The notes: generated from the sequence alone by a model not told the origin. A DNA stretch of 64,000 nt from AV40 sp963817335 (GCA_963817335.1 CAWFNX010000001.1:868001-932000); one strand, 5' to 3'; shown: positions 53,128 through 61,545, counted from the first letter of the stretch. A program made the numbers and translations.

Positions 53128-54214
53128 AGTTGACCTGTACCTTCTCTGCCAGCTCGCGGTTGATTTGCAGTCGCAATTGGCCGCAGGCCGCGTCGATGTC
53201 GTGTCCTTTCTCGCGGCGCAAGGTCGCGGCAACTCCGCGTTTCCGTAAGATCGACAGGAAGGCTTCCTGTCGATCTGGAGAAGGTCGCGACCAAGGCAGG
53301 CCGTGGACAGCGTTGTAGGGGATCAGATTCACCTTCGCCGAAAGTCGTTTGGCATGGCGGGCGAGCAACTTGGCCTGCTCATCGGTATCGTTCACGCCCG
53401 TAATCAAAATGTATTCAAAAGTCAGACGCTGCTTTTTCCGCGTGGCGTAATAGTCGCAAGCTGAAAGCAACGTCTCGAGATTGTAACGGCGGTTAATCGG
53501 CATGATCTGGCCGCGGACCCCGTCGGTCGCGCCGTGTAGCGAAATCGCCAGCCGAACCTGCAACGGCTCATCCGCCAACTTGCGAATCTGGGGCGCAAGT
53601 CCACTGGTCGAAACGGTAATGTGCCGGGCGCCGATTCCGAGCCCCCACGGCGCGTTGATGATTCGGACGGCGCGCATCACGTTGTCGAGATTGGCCAACG
53701 GTTCGCCCATCCCCATAAACACGATATTGTCGATCCGCTCGCCGGTTTCGCGCTCGATCGCGATGATTTGGTCGACGATTTCATTCGGCCGCAGGTTGCG
53801 CGAGAATCCGTCCAACCCGCTCGCGCAAAATTTGCAGCCGTAAGCGCAACCCACCTGGGTTGAAACGCAAAGAGTCCGCCGGTCCGATCGCGATCCGTAA
53901 AGCGCCGGCGAGGCTGGAATTAAAACCGTTTCGATCAAGCTTTCGTCGCCCAGTCGAAATAAAAACTTTCGGGTGGTGTCGCGCGAACCGAGCACCCGGA
54001 CGATCTCAATTTTGCCAAAGGCGAAGTCGTCTGCGAGTCGCGCGCGGAAATCGCGCGGCAAGTCGGTCATCTCGTCGAAAGATTGGACGCGCTTTTGGTA
54101 CAACCAGTCGGCGATCTGGCGGGCCCGGTAGTCCGGTTCGTCGAGTTGGCCGACGATCTTCTCCAAATCGTCGAGTTGAAGGGACTTAATGTCCGTTTTT
54201 GCCTCGCGAATCAC
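53126..54214 (-). CDS. rlmN: Dual-specificity 23S rRNA/tRNA adenine-C2 methyltransferase RlmN
   Basis: 362 residues. The radical-SAM motif is CAYGCKFCAS (CxxxCxxC). FMGMGEPLANLDNVMRA, ISLHGATDGVRGQIMPINRRYNLETLL and the C-terminal catalytic Cys in HDIDAACGQL are present. It methylates A2503 of 23S rRNA and A37 of some tRNAs. It is single, with no operon partner. Confidence 0.96.
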   Translation of the reverse strand: MIREAKTDIKSLQLDDLEKIVGQLDEPDYRARQIADWLYQKRVQSFDEMTDLPRDFRARLADDFAFGKIEIVRVLGSRDTTRKFLFRLGDESLIETVLIPASPALYGSRSDRRTLCVSTQVGCAYGCKFCASGLDGFSRNLRPNEIVDQIIAIERETGERIDNIVFMGMGEPLANLDNVMRAVRIINAPWGLGIGARHITVSTSGLAPQIRKLADEPLQVRLAISLHGATDGVRGQIMPINRRYNLETLLSACDYYATRKKQRLTFEYILITGVNDTDEQAKLLARHAKRLSAKVNLIPYNAVHGLPWSRPSPDRQEAFLSILRKRGVAATLRREKGHDIDAACGQLRLQINRELAEKVQVN

Positions 54215-54310
54215 TTTCGAATGTACGAGAGCCGGCCCCGGCCGGCAACGGCAACCGCGATATGATTTTTCTGGAGAAAAGTTGCGGGCTGATTAGGTTT
54301 CGCTCCGTCG

Positions 54311-54499
54311 ATGAAATATCTGTCGATCGTAGTTATTCTTGTTGCCGCCATCTGCGCGCTGAACGGATGCGCTTCAACCGATTCGTCAACTTCGTCCTCC
54401 AAAGGCGAAGCTGTTCCCGGCGAAGTCAAAAGTGCCGATGAGGCCCGGGTTCAGCCTGGCATGGGCAGCGGCGGTCCAAACGCGAGCGTTAAATGGTGA
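54311..54499 (+). CDS. Small lipoprotein
   Basis: 62 residues with a lipoprotein signal (KYLSIVVILVAAICALNGC, lipobox ALNGC, Cys about 20). The mature part is short and Ser/Gly-rich (STDSSTSSSKGEAVPGEV; MGSGGPNASVKW). The ATG at 54311 is in a normal context. Function unknown. It is probably cotranscribed with the next gene 34 bp downstream. Confidence 0.65.
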   Translation: MKYLSIVVILVAAICALNGCASTDSSTSSSKGEAVPGEVKSADEARVQPGMGSGGPNASVKW

Positions 54500-54533
54500 T
54501 CCGCTGTTTCGGCTGATCAGGTGAATTGCGGCG

Positions 54534-55259
54534 ATGTCTAAATCGCAAACGCCGCTCACGATCGGTTGGGAAGCAGCCCGGGCGAATGCTAAACCGGCCC
54601 TGATTATCCAGGCGGTCATGCTCGCGTTGGCGATCGCCTACTACACCAACCCTGCGACCGCGGATGCACTTCGTCATCTTGCCGAATTCAAACGCGCGCA
54701 TGGATTGGGGTTTGTCGTCATCGCGTCAATCGCCGCCGGCGCGTTGATTCCGGAATTGTTCCTGATTTTGTTTTTCCAGCGCGGGCGTCCGCATCTTGGG
54801 AACCTTCGCAATCTCGCTTTCACCATTCCGGTTTGGGGATTTGATGGATCGCTGGTCGATCTCATGTACCGCGCGGAAGCGTATTGGCTGGGCGACGTTG
54901 CCAGTTTTCCTGTCGTGCTCGCCAAGATTTGCATCGACCAGTTCGGCTACAACATTTTCTTCGCCGCGCCGTTCGGCGTTCTGACTTACGAATGGAAAAA
55001 TAGCGGGATTTCGCTGCAGCCGGTGCGCGATCTTTTCACTTGGCCGCATTATCGCGATAAAATCATTCCAACTCTGCTGGCGACCTGGGCGGTTTGGATT
55101 CCGTTGATGGCCATCATCTATTCGCTCCCGCTCGCCCTTCAATTTCCGTTGTTCGCCCTGTCGCTTTCGTTTTGGGTCTTGCTTCTCACCTACATGACAA
55201 ACCGGTTCGCCGGAAAAGTCGAAGCCGACGCGCCCATCGCGCTTGCGACTGCCAGGTAG
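54534..55259 (+). CDS. Integral membrane protein, possibly Mpv17-like
   Basis: 241 residues with about six hydrophobic segments. KICIDQFGYNIFFAAPFGVLTYEW and the terminal WAVWIPLMAIIYSLPLALQFPLF resemble the K-x-x-x-DQ and W-P...NF regions of Mpv17/PMP22-type proteins, but the match is loose. The function is unknown. The TAG stop at 55257-55259 belongs to a double-hairpin repeat. Confidence 0.55.
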   Translation: MSKSQTPLTIGWEAARANAKPALIIQAVMLALAIAYYTNPATADALRHLAEFKRAHGLGFVVIASIAAGALIPELFLILFFQRGRPHLGNLRNLAFTIPVWGFDGSLVDLMYRAEAYWLGDVASFPVVLAKICIDQFGYNIFFAAPFGVLTYEWKNSGISLQPVRDLFTWPHYRDKIIPTLLATWAVWIPLMAIIYSLPLALQFPLFALSLSFWVLLLTYMTNRFAGKVEADAPIALATAR

Positions 55260-55309
55260 GGGCGGTTCACCGAACCGCCATGGCGATTGAGGTCAATCGC
55301 CGCTACCTA
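55254..55309. repeat. Double-hairpin intergenic element, copy 5
   Basis: AGGTAGGGGCGG and CCGCTACCT arms enclose hairpins GGCGGTTCACCGAACCGCC and GGCGATTGAGGTCAATCGCC. It lies between convergent genes and gives the TAG stop to both (plus strand 55257-55259, minus strand 55305-55303). It is nearly identical to copy 4. Confidence 0.9.
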
Positions 55310-56082
55310 AGAAAAAATTCCAGCGCTTCGCGTACCCCCGCGCCGTGCTGACGTTTCGCGACATAACCGCCGGCATCACGCACCGCGGCTTTCACTTCCT
55401 CGATCGCATTCGCCGGACAAGCCGGCATGGCGGCGAATTCGCCGTTCAACATTGGGATGTCATTGTGGTGATCGCCCGCCGCGAAAATGTTTTCGCGCGG
55501 AACGTTGATCAAGCGCGCAAGTTCGGCCAGGGCAGCGCCTTTGTGATAATCGGCGTGGCAAAACCGGAGATAAATCGTGTTGCGCTGGTAATCGAACTTC
55601 GATTCGGGATCGCGCGCCTGTTCGATAAATTCAACGATGCGGTTCATTTCTTCCTCGTTGTCCGCCCGCAGACCTTCCAGCCCTTCGGAATGATATAGGA
55701 GCTGGGCTTTGGTCTGTTGAGTCACAAAATCGACAACCTCGGTGAGGACCGATTTGGCCGACGAAAACAATTCGGCATGGTCGCGCGCGCAGCGTTCGTT
55801 CCAGTCGCCAAACGGCTCCCATTTTTCACCGTTCGTGCCCGGCCGAAAAACTTCGCGCTCGGTGGTCAGAATGAAGTCCGGGCGAATCGGAAACTCAAAA
55901 TCGGTGAGACCGGATTCGAGCAGGTCGACCGATCGGCCGGTGTTGATCGCCCAGATCGCCCCGGCTTGTTGCAATTCGCGAATCAATTCCAAGCAGTCGT
56001 GATCGAGGACGGGCTCGCTCACCCGCGAGACCATCGTGCCGTCAAAATCGAGGCTGAGAAGTTTAATCCGCTCTGAGTTCAA
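55303..56082 (-). CDS. HAD-superfamily hydrolase (Cof-type)
   Basis: 259 residues. Motif I is LLSLDFDGTMVS, motif II INTGRS, and motif IV FAAGDHHNDIPML. A C2-type cap lies between, as in Cof/sugar-phosphatase proteins. The substrate is a phosphorylated sugar or cofactor that cannot be specified. The stop codon lies in the repeat. Another repeat (56134) lies upstream of its start. Confidence 0.85.
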   Translation of the reverse strand: MNSERIKLLSLDFDGTMVSRVSEPVLDHDCLELIRELQQAGAIWAINTGRSVDLLESGLTDFEFPIRPDFILTTEREVFRPGTNGEKWEPFGDWNERCARDHAELFSSAKSVLTEVVDFVTQQTKAQLLYHSEGLEGLRADNEEEMNRIVEFIEQARDPESKFDYQRNTIYLRFCHADYHKGAALAELARLINVPRENIFAAGDHHNDIPMLNGEFAAMPACPANAIEEVKAAVRDAGGYVAKRQHGAGVREALEFFLR

Positions 56083-56133
56083 GCGCTCAACTTAGGAATT
56101 GATTTCGGAAACGCAATCGGCCCGCAAAATTTT

Positions 56134-56187
56134 GGTAGGGACGCCGCGCTGCGGCGTCCTGGACAGCGCAGCGCGCTGTCCCTACCT
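56134..56187. repeat. Double-hairpin intergenic element, copy 6
   Basis: GGTAGGG/CCCTACC arms enclose hairpins GACGCCGC-GCT-GCGGCGTC and GGACAGCGC-AGC-GCGCTGTCC. It lies between the divergent HAD gene and the coiled-coil gene. Confidence 0.85.
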
Positions 56188-56198
56188 TAAGATTGCGA

Positions 56199-56483
56199 AT
56201 GAAATCGGCTTACGAGTTGGCGATGGAGAAGTTGGCAAAAAATCAGCCGATCGTCACCCTCACCGACGACCAGAAGAAGCAACTGGCCGAGATCGATTCC
56301 CAATTTAAAGCCCGCATCGCTGAGAAAGAGCTTTTCCTCAAAGGCGAGATCGCCAAGGCGCAGTCGTCTGGAAAATTCGAAGAGATCGAATCGCTGGAGA
56401 AACAATTGAGATCCGAAATCCGCCGCCTGCAGGAAGATTGCGAAACAAAAAAAGAAAGACTGCGTGCGAGTTTCGCAAAATAG
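56199..56483 (+). CDS. Small coiled-coil protein
   Basis: 94 residues from the ATG at 56199. SAYELAMEKLAKNQPIVTLTDDQKKQLAEID is followed by a long charged helix (FKARIAEKELFLKGEIAKAQ; LEKQLRSEIRRLQEDCETKKERLRASF) with heptad character. No function is recognised. A perfect hairpin follows the stop. Confidence 0.65.
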   Translation: MKSAYELAMEKLAKNQPIVTLTDDQKKQLAEIDSQFKARIAEKELFLKGEIAKAQSSGKFEEIESLEKQLRSEIRRLQEDCETKKERLRASFAK

Positions 56484-56487
56484 GTGG

Positions 56488-56509
56488 AACGCGCAGTCCC
56501 TTGCGCGTT
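56488..56509. other. Perfect hairpin after the coiled-coil gene
   Basis: AACGCGCA-GTCCCT-TGCGCGTT, an 8-bp stem starting 4 bp after the TAG. There is no T-run on either side. It may be a relative of the hairpin repeats or mark the left edge of the cassette array. Confidence 0.5.
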
Positions 56510-56577
56510 GTCAAAAATTAGGCGGCTGAGCCACCATTTGTTCTGACATCGCCGGGTGGGTTAGCGCCAGCGCTTGG

Positions 56578-56904
56578 TTAGCGTACTTTGCTTTTCGGGG
56601 AGATATTCTTCGATGCAGCATCGAGTGTCGCGCGGACTAAAGCGACATTCGCTGCGGCAAGATCAACGCTTGTCGAGCCCTGCTTTCCCCAAGCGCCAGC
56701 GCAAGGCTCGAATACGCTTGGCGCTTTGTGCAGAAACATCCGCTGTTGTTTTGGGGTGAGCTTCACCATCGCATGCTCGTCATCGGGATAACCGAGGGTG
56801 GCGAAAATCTTGCCTCCGACCCGGAAATCCGGGTGGCTCATGTGCGAGGACTCGCTCGCCCCCGAAATCTCGAGGGCCAGACTTCGAAACTTATCTGCGG
56901 TCAT
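56578..56904 (-). CDS. MmcQ/YjbR-family protein, integron-like cassette gene 3
   Basis: 108 residues. DFRVGGKIFATLGYPDDEHAMVKLTPKQQRMFLHKAP and GAWGKQGSTSVDLAAANVALV are the MmcQ/YjbR (CyaY-like fold) pattern, probably DNA-binding but of unknown role. This family is often found in integron cassettes. The TAA stop (56580-56578) lies in a GTTAGCG motif like the core site of an attC. The gene lies 14 bp from the next attC on its 5' side. Confidence 0.8.
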   Translation of the reverse strand: MTADKFRSLALEISGASESSHMSHPDFRVGGKIFATLGYPDDEHAMVKLTPKQQRMFLHKAPSVFEPCAGAWGKQGSTSVDLAAANVALVRATLDAASKNISPKSKVR

Positions 56905-56917
56905 GAGAAGCTCTTTC

Positions 56918-57041
56918 GCCTAACGAGAACAAGATCAGCGACGCCTTCCGACAGCGAGGCTGACTTGGAATGATGATAACTTAATCCTCACAAAAGGTAA
57001 ACGTGGTACGGGAAGGCGTTCGCTGCATCGTATGTTTAGGT
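56918..57041 (-). other. attC-like recombination site 2
   Basis: On the minus strand the site begins ACCTAAAC and ends CTCGTTAGGC. Inner arms GCAGCGAACGCCTTCC and GGAAGGCGTCGCTG pair with one unpaired base, as in attC hairpins. It is 124 bp long and contains the stop codon of the upstream cassette gene (57038-57036). Confidence 0.75.
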
Positions 57042-57353
57042 CTTTGGGGGCGCTTCATGCTGTAGGAGTGTCTCGACTCTGGTCCAATCGATAGCCTGAC
57101 GGAGGACAGGCCAAGCACGTGCTGAGCGGATGAAATAGCCGAGATCGCGAGCAACAGCGATGATAAAGGCAACGACAAGGTAACCGGCTCCAGCCCATCC
57201 GAACGTGTTGTACGCCACCAAGCCAAGGAGGCTGAATGAAATAAACATCAGAAGGTAGGTGCGGCGATTCGCCCAAAAAAGTGCAGCAAAGCTCATGGGC
57301 TTATCGCGGAACTTCAGCCAGATTTGCAGGTTGCGGCGCTGTAAGCGTGTCAT
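57036..57353 (-). CDS. Small membrane protein, integron-like cassette gene 2
   Basis: 105 residues. A basic N terminus (TRLQRRNLQIWLKFRDKP) is followed by two hydrophobic helices (RRTYLLMFISFSLLGLVAY; WAGAGYLVVAFIIAVARDLGYF). No family is recognised. It is flanked closely by attC-like sites on both sides, same orientation as its neighbours. Confidence 0.65.
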   Translation of the reverse strand: MTRLQRRNLQIWLKFRDKPMSFAALFWANRRTYLLMFISFSLLGLVAYNTFGWAGAGYLVVAFIIAVARDLGYFIRSARAWPVLRQAIDWTRVETLLQHEAPPKT

Positions 57354-57355
57354 GG

Positions 57356-57478
57356 GCCTAACGAGACCAAGCTGAGCGACCGCTGACGGGAGCGAGCGAT
57401 GCCCGGGCGTTCAGTGTCGAAGTCATCGAAAGTAAATTTGCGCGCCGATCAGCGGTTCGCTCCAGCGCTTGGTTAGGT
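57356..57478 (-). other. attC-like recombination site 1
   Basis: Minus strand: ACCTAAC-CAAGCGCTGGAGCGAACC... to ...GGTCGCTCAGCTTGGTCTCGTTAGGC. Core sites ACCTAAC and GTTAGGC are 123 bp apart. The inner arms (CAAGCGCTGGAGCGAACCGC / GCGGTCGCTCAGCTTGG) are imperfectly complementary. This is the architecture of an integron attC. Confidence 0.82.
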
Positions 57479-57484
57479 CTTGAA

Positions 57485-57796
57485 TCAATATGGGTCAAGT
57501 CCGTGTGCCTTTCTGAGTGCTCTGGCCTGCGCGATGCGCTTTGCTCCGTCTGACTCGTGGCTAAGACTCTCGTACCAGCGTCGCCAGAATTGCGGCCAGG
57601 TCTTGTTATGGCCTGGCGGCGGAGCTCCACTGATTTCCTGCCGAATGCGGGCTTCAACGGCAGACTCCCAAAGATCTCCGTAGTGGGCTACTGGATGCAG
57701 ACGGCCGCTACTGTCAGCGCGGTATTCCGTGACGCCACCGCAGCCGGAAAAGACAACGAGCGCGACAAAGTGGGCACCGGCCAATGAGATGCGCAT
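57485..57796 (-). CDS. Putative lipoprotein, integron-like cassette gene 1
   Basis: 103 residues. Signal with lipobox VVFSGC (Cys about 19), then a hydrophilic domain (LWESAVEARIRQEISGAPPP; WPQFWRRWYESLSHESDGAKRIAQARALRKAHGLDPY). Function unknown. The stop is 7 bp from attC site 1. Its start codon lies 3 bp from the half-site at 57799. Confidence 0.6.
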   Translation of the reverse strand: MRISLAGAHFVALVVFSGCGGVTEYRADSSGRLHPVAHYGDLWESAVEARIRQEISGAPPPGHNKTWPQFWRRWYESLSHESDGAKRIAQARALRKAHGLDPY

Positions 57797-57798
57797 AG

Positions 57799-57816
57799 AC
57801 CTAACGAGAATTAGAC
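57799..57816 (-). other. attC half-site at the cassette array entry
   Basis: Minus strand TCTAATTCTCGTTAGGT has the same right-hand end (TTCTCGTTAGG) as the two full sites. Its partner arm is missing, because desaturase 2 begins to read here. It may be a truncated attC or the remnant of an attachment site. Confidence 0.5.
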
Positions 57817-57830
57817 GAACAATTGTTCAC

Positions 57831-58838
57831 TTAATTCGGAACTGTCGGCGGGCGATTGAGGTCAATCGCCCCTGCGTCCGCGTGTAGACCGCGCTTCGGC
57901 AAGTTCGGATCCAAGAAACCTAGCATGTGGGCGCGTTTGATCGTGCGGACGCCTTCGGCTTTTTGCAGTTCAGAAATGCTTTGGCGAAATCCTTCCATTT
58001 TCGTCCAATGCACTTTGGGCCGGAAATGATGCTCGGCGTGGTAGCCGTTGTAGAAGAAAAGCCAGTTATAGATTTTTCCGTAACTGCTCACGCCCCACGC
58101 GATCGGTTTGTCGGGATTCGCGCCGTAGTGGCGGTAGTAGCCGTTCAAATAACTGAAGCAGTGGCCGAGGTACCAGAATGGCAGGAAATAAAAAATCACG
58201 AAGCGCCAGTTGAAGATGAACATCGTGAGCAATGTGACCGCGAATGCGGCCAGCTCGAGATTCCCCCAGAGGACATCGTTGTTGTTGCGCTTACGCAGTT
58301 CGTTACGGATCGCGCCGACGTCGTCCCGGAAGAAACTTTTAAACACGTAGCCCCACGGACTTTCGGGCTCGTCGTCATGACTATGGCGATAGATCGACAG
58401 CCAATCGATCGTGTCGCCCTTTTCGTCCTTTCGATCCGAATTTCCTTTGTGATGCTGCATGTGGACCGCGTCGTACATCGTCTGGGAGAAACAGCAGGCG
58501 ACGGATTGGGTGATCCCGAACGCGCGGTTGAGAAAATTCGAACGGAAGAACGGGTTGTGAATGAAGTTGTGGCCGACGCCGTTGATGTTGGCGTTCACCA
58601 TCAACGAATAAAGAAAACCCAGGATCAGCATCACCCAGAGCGGCGTGTGCGGGTACAAAAAGAACAGCCCGATAAAATAGGCGAGGTGCAAGAGTCCGGC
58701 CGCCGCGGGCAGCACGTCCCAACGGGTGTGCGCGAAGATTCGCGAATTGGTGGCGGGTCGCTCGATGCGAATGGCGTCGGTGTTCACGGAGGTTGGTACC
58801 AATCGGGGAAGAGTCGCTTTCCCGCAAGTTTTGATCAT
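57831..58838 (-). CDS. Membrane fatty acid desaturase, paralogue 2
   Basis: About 335 residues with the three histidine boxes HNFIHN, HMQHHKGN and NGYHAEHHFRPKVHW. It is strongly similar to the desaturase at 44124. The start used is the ATG at 58838. The frame extends two codons further to a TTG. The C terminus GAIDLNRPPTVPN is encoded by a hairpin repeat (57850-57872), so the original end was probably near LGFLDPNLPKRG. Confidence 0.86.
   Translation of the reverse strand: MIKTCGKATLPRLVPTSVNTDAIRIERPATNSRIFAHTRWDVLPAAAGLLHLAYFIGLFFLYPHTPLWVMLILGFLYSLMVNANINGVGHNFIHNPFFRSNFLNRAFGITQSVACCFSQTMYDAVHMQHHKGNSDRKDEKGDTIDWLSIYRHSHDDEPESPWGYVFKSFFRDDVGAIRNELRKRNNNDVLWGNLELAAFAVTLLTMFIFNWRFVIFYFLPFWYLGHCFSYLNGYYRHYGANPDKPIAWGVSSYGKIYNWLFFYNGYHAEHHFRPKVHWTKMEGFRQSISELQKAEGVRTIKRAHMLGFLDPNLPKRGLHADAGAIDLNRPPTVPN
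57850..57872. repeat. Single-hairpin relative of the double-hairpin family (copy 7)
   Basis: GGGCGATTGAGGTCAATCGCCC, the same hairpin as in copies 1, 4, 5 and 8. It is read through as the C terminus of desaturase 2. Confidence 0.75.
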
Positions 58839-58874
58839 TGCCAACGGCGAACGTGCACGGCACTTTAACGCCTC

Positions 58875-59829
58875 ATGTTTGCTCTTCAGCCGGAAATGAA
58901 AGTGTTTAGCGGCAGTGCCAATCGGGATTTGGCTGAGAAAATCTGCAAATACATTGGAATCCCGCTAGGAAAGGCGACGATCAGCTCGTTCCCCGACGGG
59001 GAGACCTACGTGATGATCGAGGAGAACGTCCGCGGCCGGGACGTTTTTCTGATCCAGCCGACCTGTCCGCCGAGCAACGAGCACTTGATGGAACTGCTCA
59101 TCATGGTGGATGCGGCCCGACGGGCCAGCGCCGATCGGATCACGGCCGTGATTCCCTTTTTTGGCTACGCCCGGCAAGATCGCAAAGACAAGCCCCGGGT
59201 GCCGATCACGGCCAAGCTGATCGCGAATCTGTTGTATGCAGCCGGGGTAAACCGGGTGCTGACCATGGACCTTCATGCCCAGCAGGTTCAGGGCTTTTTC
59301 GATATCCCGGTGGACCACCTTTATTCGCTGCCTGTACCTAATTAAGTACCTGCGCAAAAAGCTGAAGGGCAAGACCGTGGTCGTATCGCCGGACATTGGC
59401 GGTCTGAAGATGGCTTCGGCTTATGCCTCCGCGCTCGGCGCCAACCTGGCCATCGTGGCAAAAGAGCGAAAAAGCGCGACCCAGACCCAGGCCTTATATC
59501 TGATCGGTGAGGTGAAAGACTGCGACGTCCTCCTGGTGGACGACCTGACCGAGACGGCGGGCACCCTCACCTCGGCGGCCGAGATTTTGAAGAAAAACGG
59601 GGCCAAAAAGATCTATGCCGGGGTCTCCCACGCGGTGCTGGTGGACGTGGCCATTGCCCGGTTGCAAAAGTCGAAAATTGAGGAATTAATAACGACCAAC
59701 AGCACGCCGGTCCGCTCGGTGAAGGGATTTAAAGTCACCGTGCTTAGCGTCGCCGAGCTTCTCGGGGAGGGGATGAAACGCATCCACAATGATGAATCCG
59801 TGTCGTCGCTGTTCAAGATCGACAATTAA
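58875..59829 (+). CDS. prs: Ribose-phosphate pyrophosphokinase, with a 1-base frameshift
   Basis: Corrected length is about 317 residues. The first part (to about 59337) has KVFSGSANRDLAEKI, SSFPDGETYVMI, the ATP-binding FFGYARQDRKDKPRVPI and MDLHAQQVQGFFDIPVDHLY. The second (to 59829) has VVSPDIGGLKMASAYA and the PRPP loop DDLTETAGTLTSAA. At GTACCTAATTAAG one extra C before CTAATTAAG breaks the frame. Without it the sequence reads PVLIKYLRKK. It makes PRPP for nucleotide, His and Trp synthesis. The rplY gene follows 5 bp later. Confidence 0.93.
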
Positions 59830-59834
59830 ACACC

Positions 59835-60572
59835 ATGGCCAAGCAAGTTAAATTGAAAGCGGAACCGCGGGACGCGACGGGGCGTTCGGCTGCCCGGAAA
59901 TTGAAAGCCCGCGGGATTGTTCCGGCGGTGATTTACGGCGGTAAACATAAATCGCAGGCGTTGCAGGTCCGCGAGCGTGACATCAACGCGATGCTGAGCC
60001 ACGCGTCGGGCGAAAACATTTTGGTTGAATTGGAAATTGCAGGTGAAAACCGCACCGCACTTTTGCAGGAAGTCCAACATTCTCCCGTCAGGGGCGACGT
60101 CGTTCACGTCGACTTCCACGCGATCTCGATGGACGAGAAAATCGAGGCGAGCGTGCCGCTGGAGGCGTTCGGAATAGCAACAGGAGTGAAGAACTTTGGA
60201 GGCTTGCTCGAGCAAAACGTGCGCGCGTTGGCTATCGAGTGTTTGCCGCGCGATTTGCCGGACAAAGTCACGGTCGACGTTTCGGCTCTCAATATCGGCG
60301 ACACCATTCACGTGCGTGACATCAAACTGCCGGACGGTGTTGTTGCGAAAGTGCCGGCGGATTTAACCGTCTTTTCAGTGGTCGCGCCGCTTGCCGAAGA
60401 GGAACCGGTTACGCCGGAGGCCGAAGCTGCGGCCGCGGCTGGTCCGGAGGTCATCACCGCCAAGAAGGAAGAAGGCGAAGCCGCTGCTCCCGCGGCGGGA
60501 GCGAAAGGCGCGGCTGTGCCGGCTGCCAAAGGCGGCGCTCCTGCTCCAAAGGAAAAAGAGCAGAAGAAGTAA
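59835..60572 (+). CDS. rplY: 50S ribosomal protein L25/general stress protein Ctc
   Basis: 245 residues. Start KQVKLKAEPRDATGRSAARKLKARGIVPAVIYGG and the C-domain (VHVDFHAISMDEKIEASVPLEAFG; IKLPDGVVAKVPADLTVFSVV) are the two-domain CTC type. The last 55 residues are an Ala/Glu/Lys-rich tail. It binds 5S rRNA. The order prs-rplY-pth is a common bacterial gene cluster. Confidence 0.95.
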   Translation: MAKQVKLKAEPRDATGRSAARKLKARGIVPAVIYGGKHKSQALQVRERDINAMLSHASGENILVELEIAGENRTALLQEVQHSPVRGDVVHVDFHAISMDEKIEASVPLEAFGIATGVKNFGGLLEQNVRALAIECLPRDLPDKVTVDVSALNIGDTIHVRDIKLPDGVVAKVPADLTVFSVVAPLAEEEPVTPEAEAAAAAGPEVITAKKEEGEAAAPAAGAKGAAVPAAKGGAPAPKEKEQKK

Positions 60573-60580
60573 ATTTGATC

Positions 60581-60608
60581 GCGGATCGCGGATTGCGGAT
60601 TGCGGATT
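60581..60608. repeat. Tandem 7-bp repeat (GCGGATT x4)
   Basis: Four adjacent copies of GCGGATY lie between rplY and pth, just 8 bp before the pth GTG start. Confidence 0.85.
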
Positions 60609-60616
60609 GAAAAGTC

Positions 60617-61201
60617 GTGGAAAAAGATCCACGCATTCGTCTGGTTGCTGGCCTTGGGAATCCTGGCCGAGAGTACGCGCGCACGCGTCACAACATTGGT
60701 TTCATGGTGGTCGACTTTCTCGCTTACAAAGCCGGGCTGGCCTGGGAGAAATCAAGCAAGGGGGATGCGGCCACGGCGAAGTTCGGAAATGCTCTTTTGG
60801 TGAAGCCCGCGAGTTACATGAATCGGAGCGGTTACCCGCTTCACGCGATCGCGCAGTTCTTCAAGATTACGCCGCAGGAAATTCTGATCGTGCTCGATGA
60901 TTTTTCGTTGCCGCTGGGCCGGTTGCGGATCCGAGAGAACGGGGGACCGGGCGGACACAACGGGCTGGAATCGGTCATTGTGCAGTTTGGCACCGAAGAA
61001 ATTCCGCGTTTGCGGGTCGGAATCGGTCCCGCGCCGGCCGAAGGATCGAGCGATTACGTGTTGAGCGACTTTTTCGAGGAAGAGAAATCCCTCGTAAAGT
61101 CGACCATCGAGCGCGCGGCAGAGGCGGTGAAATGCGCGATTGACAAAGGCGTCGTTTCCGCGATGAACACTTTCAACAAAAACGAAGAAGAAAAGCCATG
61201 A
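60617..61201 (+). CDS. pth: Peptidyl-tRNA hydrolase
   Basis: 194 residues from the GTG at 60617. LVAGLGNPGREYARTRHNIGFMVVD contains the catalytic His, KPASYMNRSGYPL and LDDFSLPLGRLRIRENGGPGGHNGLESV (catalytic-type Asp and the GGHNG motif) follow. It frees tRNA from stalled peptidyl-tRNA. The stop overlaps the rpsF ATG (ATGA). Confidence 0.96.
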   Translation: MEKDPRIRLVAGLGNPGREYARTRHNIGFMVVDFLAYKAGLAWEKSSKGDAATAKFGNALLVKPASYMNRSGYPLHAIAQFFKITPQEILIVLDDFSLPLGRLRIRENGGPGGHNGLESVIVQFGTEEIPRLRVGIGPAPAEGSSDYVLSDFFEEEKSLVKSTIERAAEAVKCAIDKGVVSAMNTFNKNEEEKP

Positions 61202-61545
61202 AGAACCGTTATGAAGCCCTGCTGATCCTCAATTCGCAGGGGAAAGAAGAAAGCGTCCACGACATCGTCGACCGGCTGGAGTCGGAGTTCAAAAAGGAGG
61301 GCGCGGAGATTGAGCAGGTCCAGAAGATGGACAAGCGACCGTTCTCCTACACGGCCGGCCCGCTCGATGCCGGATTTTACGTGAACTTTGTTTTCCACGC
61401 CGAGCCCGATCTGGTTACTAAACTGAAGTCGAAATTCAAACTCGATCCGGAAGTTTACCGTCAGCATTACCAGCGGCTGCGGGAAAAGACCGAAAAGAAA
61501 GAGCGAGTGGAAAAACCGGCGAAAAAGTTGGCGCGCCCGAAGTAA
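61198..61545 (+). CDS. rpsF: 30S ribosomal protein S6
   Basis: 115 residues. NRYEALLILNSQGKEESVHDIVDRLESEFKKEGAEIEQVQKMDKRPFSY and FELDPEVYRQ-like FKLDPEVYRQHYQRL give a clear S6. The tail is basic. It is coupled to pth upstream and to ssb downstream (18 bp). rpsR is missing from this usual cluster. Confidence 0.93.
   Translation: MKNRYEALLILNSQGKEESVHDIVDRLESEFKKEGAEIEQVQKMDKRPFSYTAGPLDAGFYVNFVFHAEPDLVTKLKSKFKLDPEVYRQHYQRLREKTEKKERVEKPAKKLARPK

Noticed and set aside
59330..59345. Programmed frameshifting in prs, ssb, pdhA or queF
   Set aside because: No slippery heptamer plus pseudoknot is visible, and these families are not known to use recoding. Indel error is simpler.
60581..60608. CRISPR-like repeats (also 16721-16746)
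   Set aside because: Units are 7 bp and directly adjacent with no spacers, and there are no cas genes.
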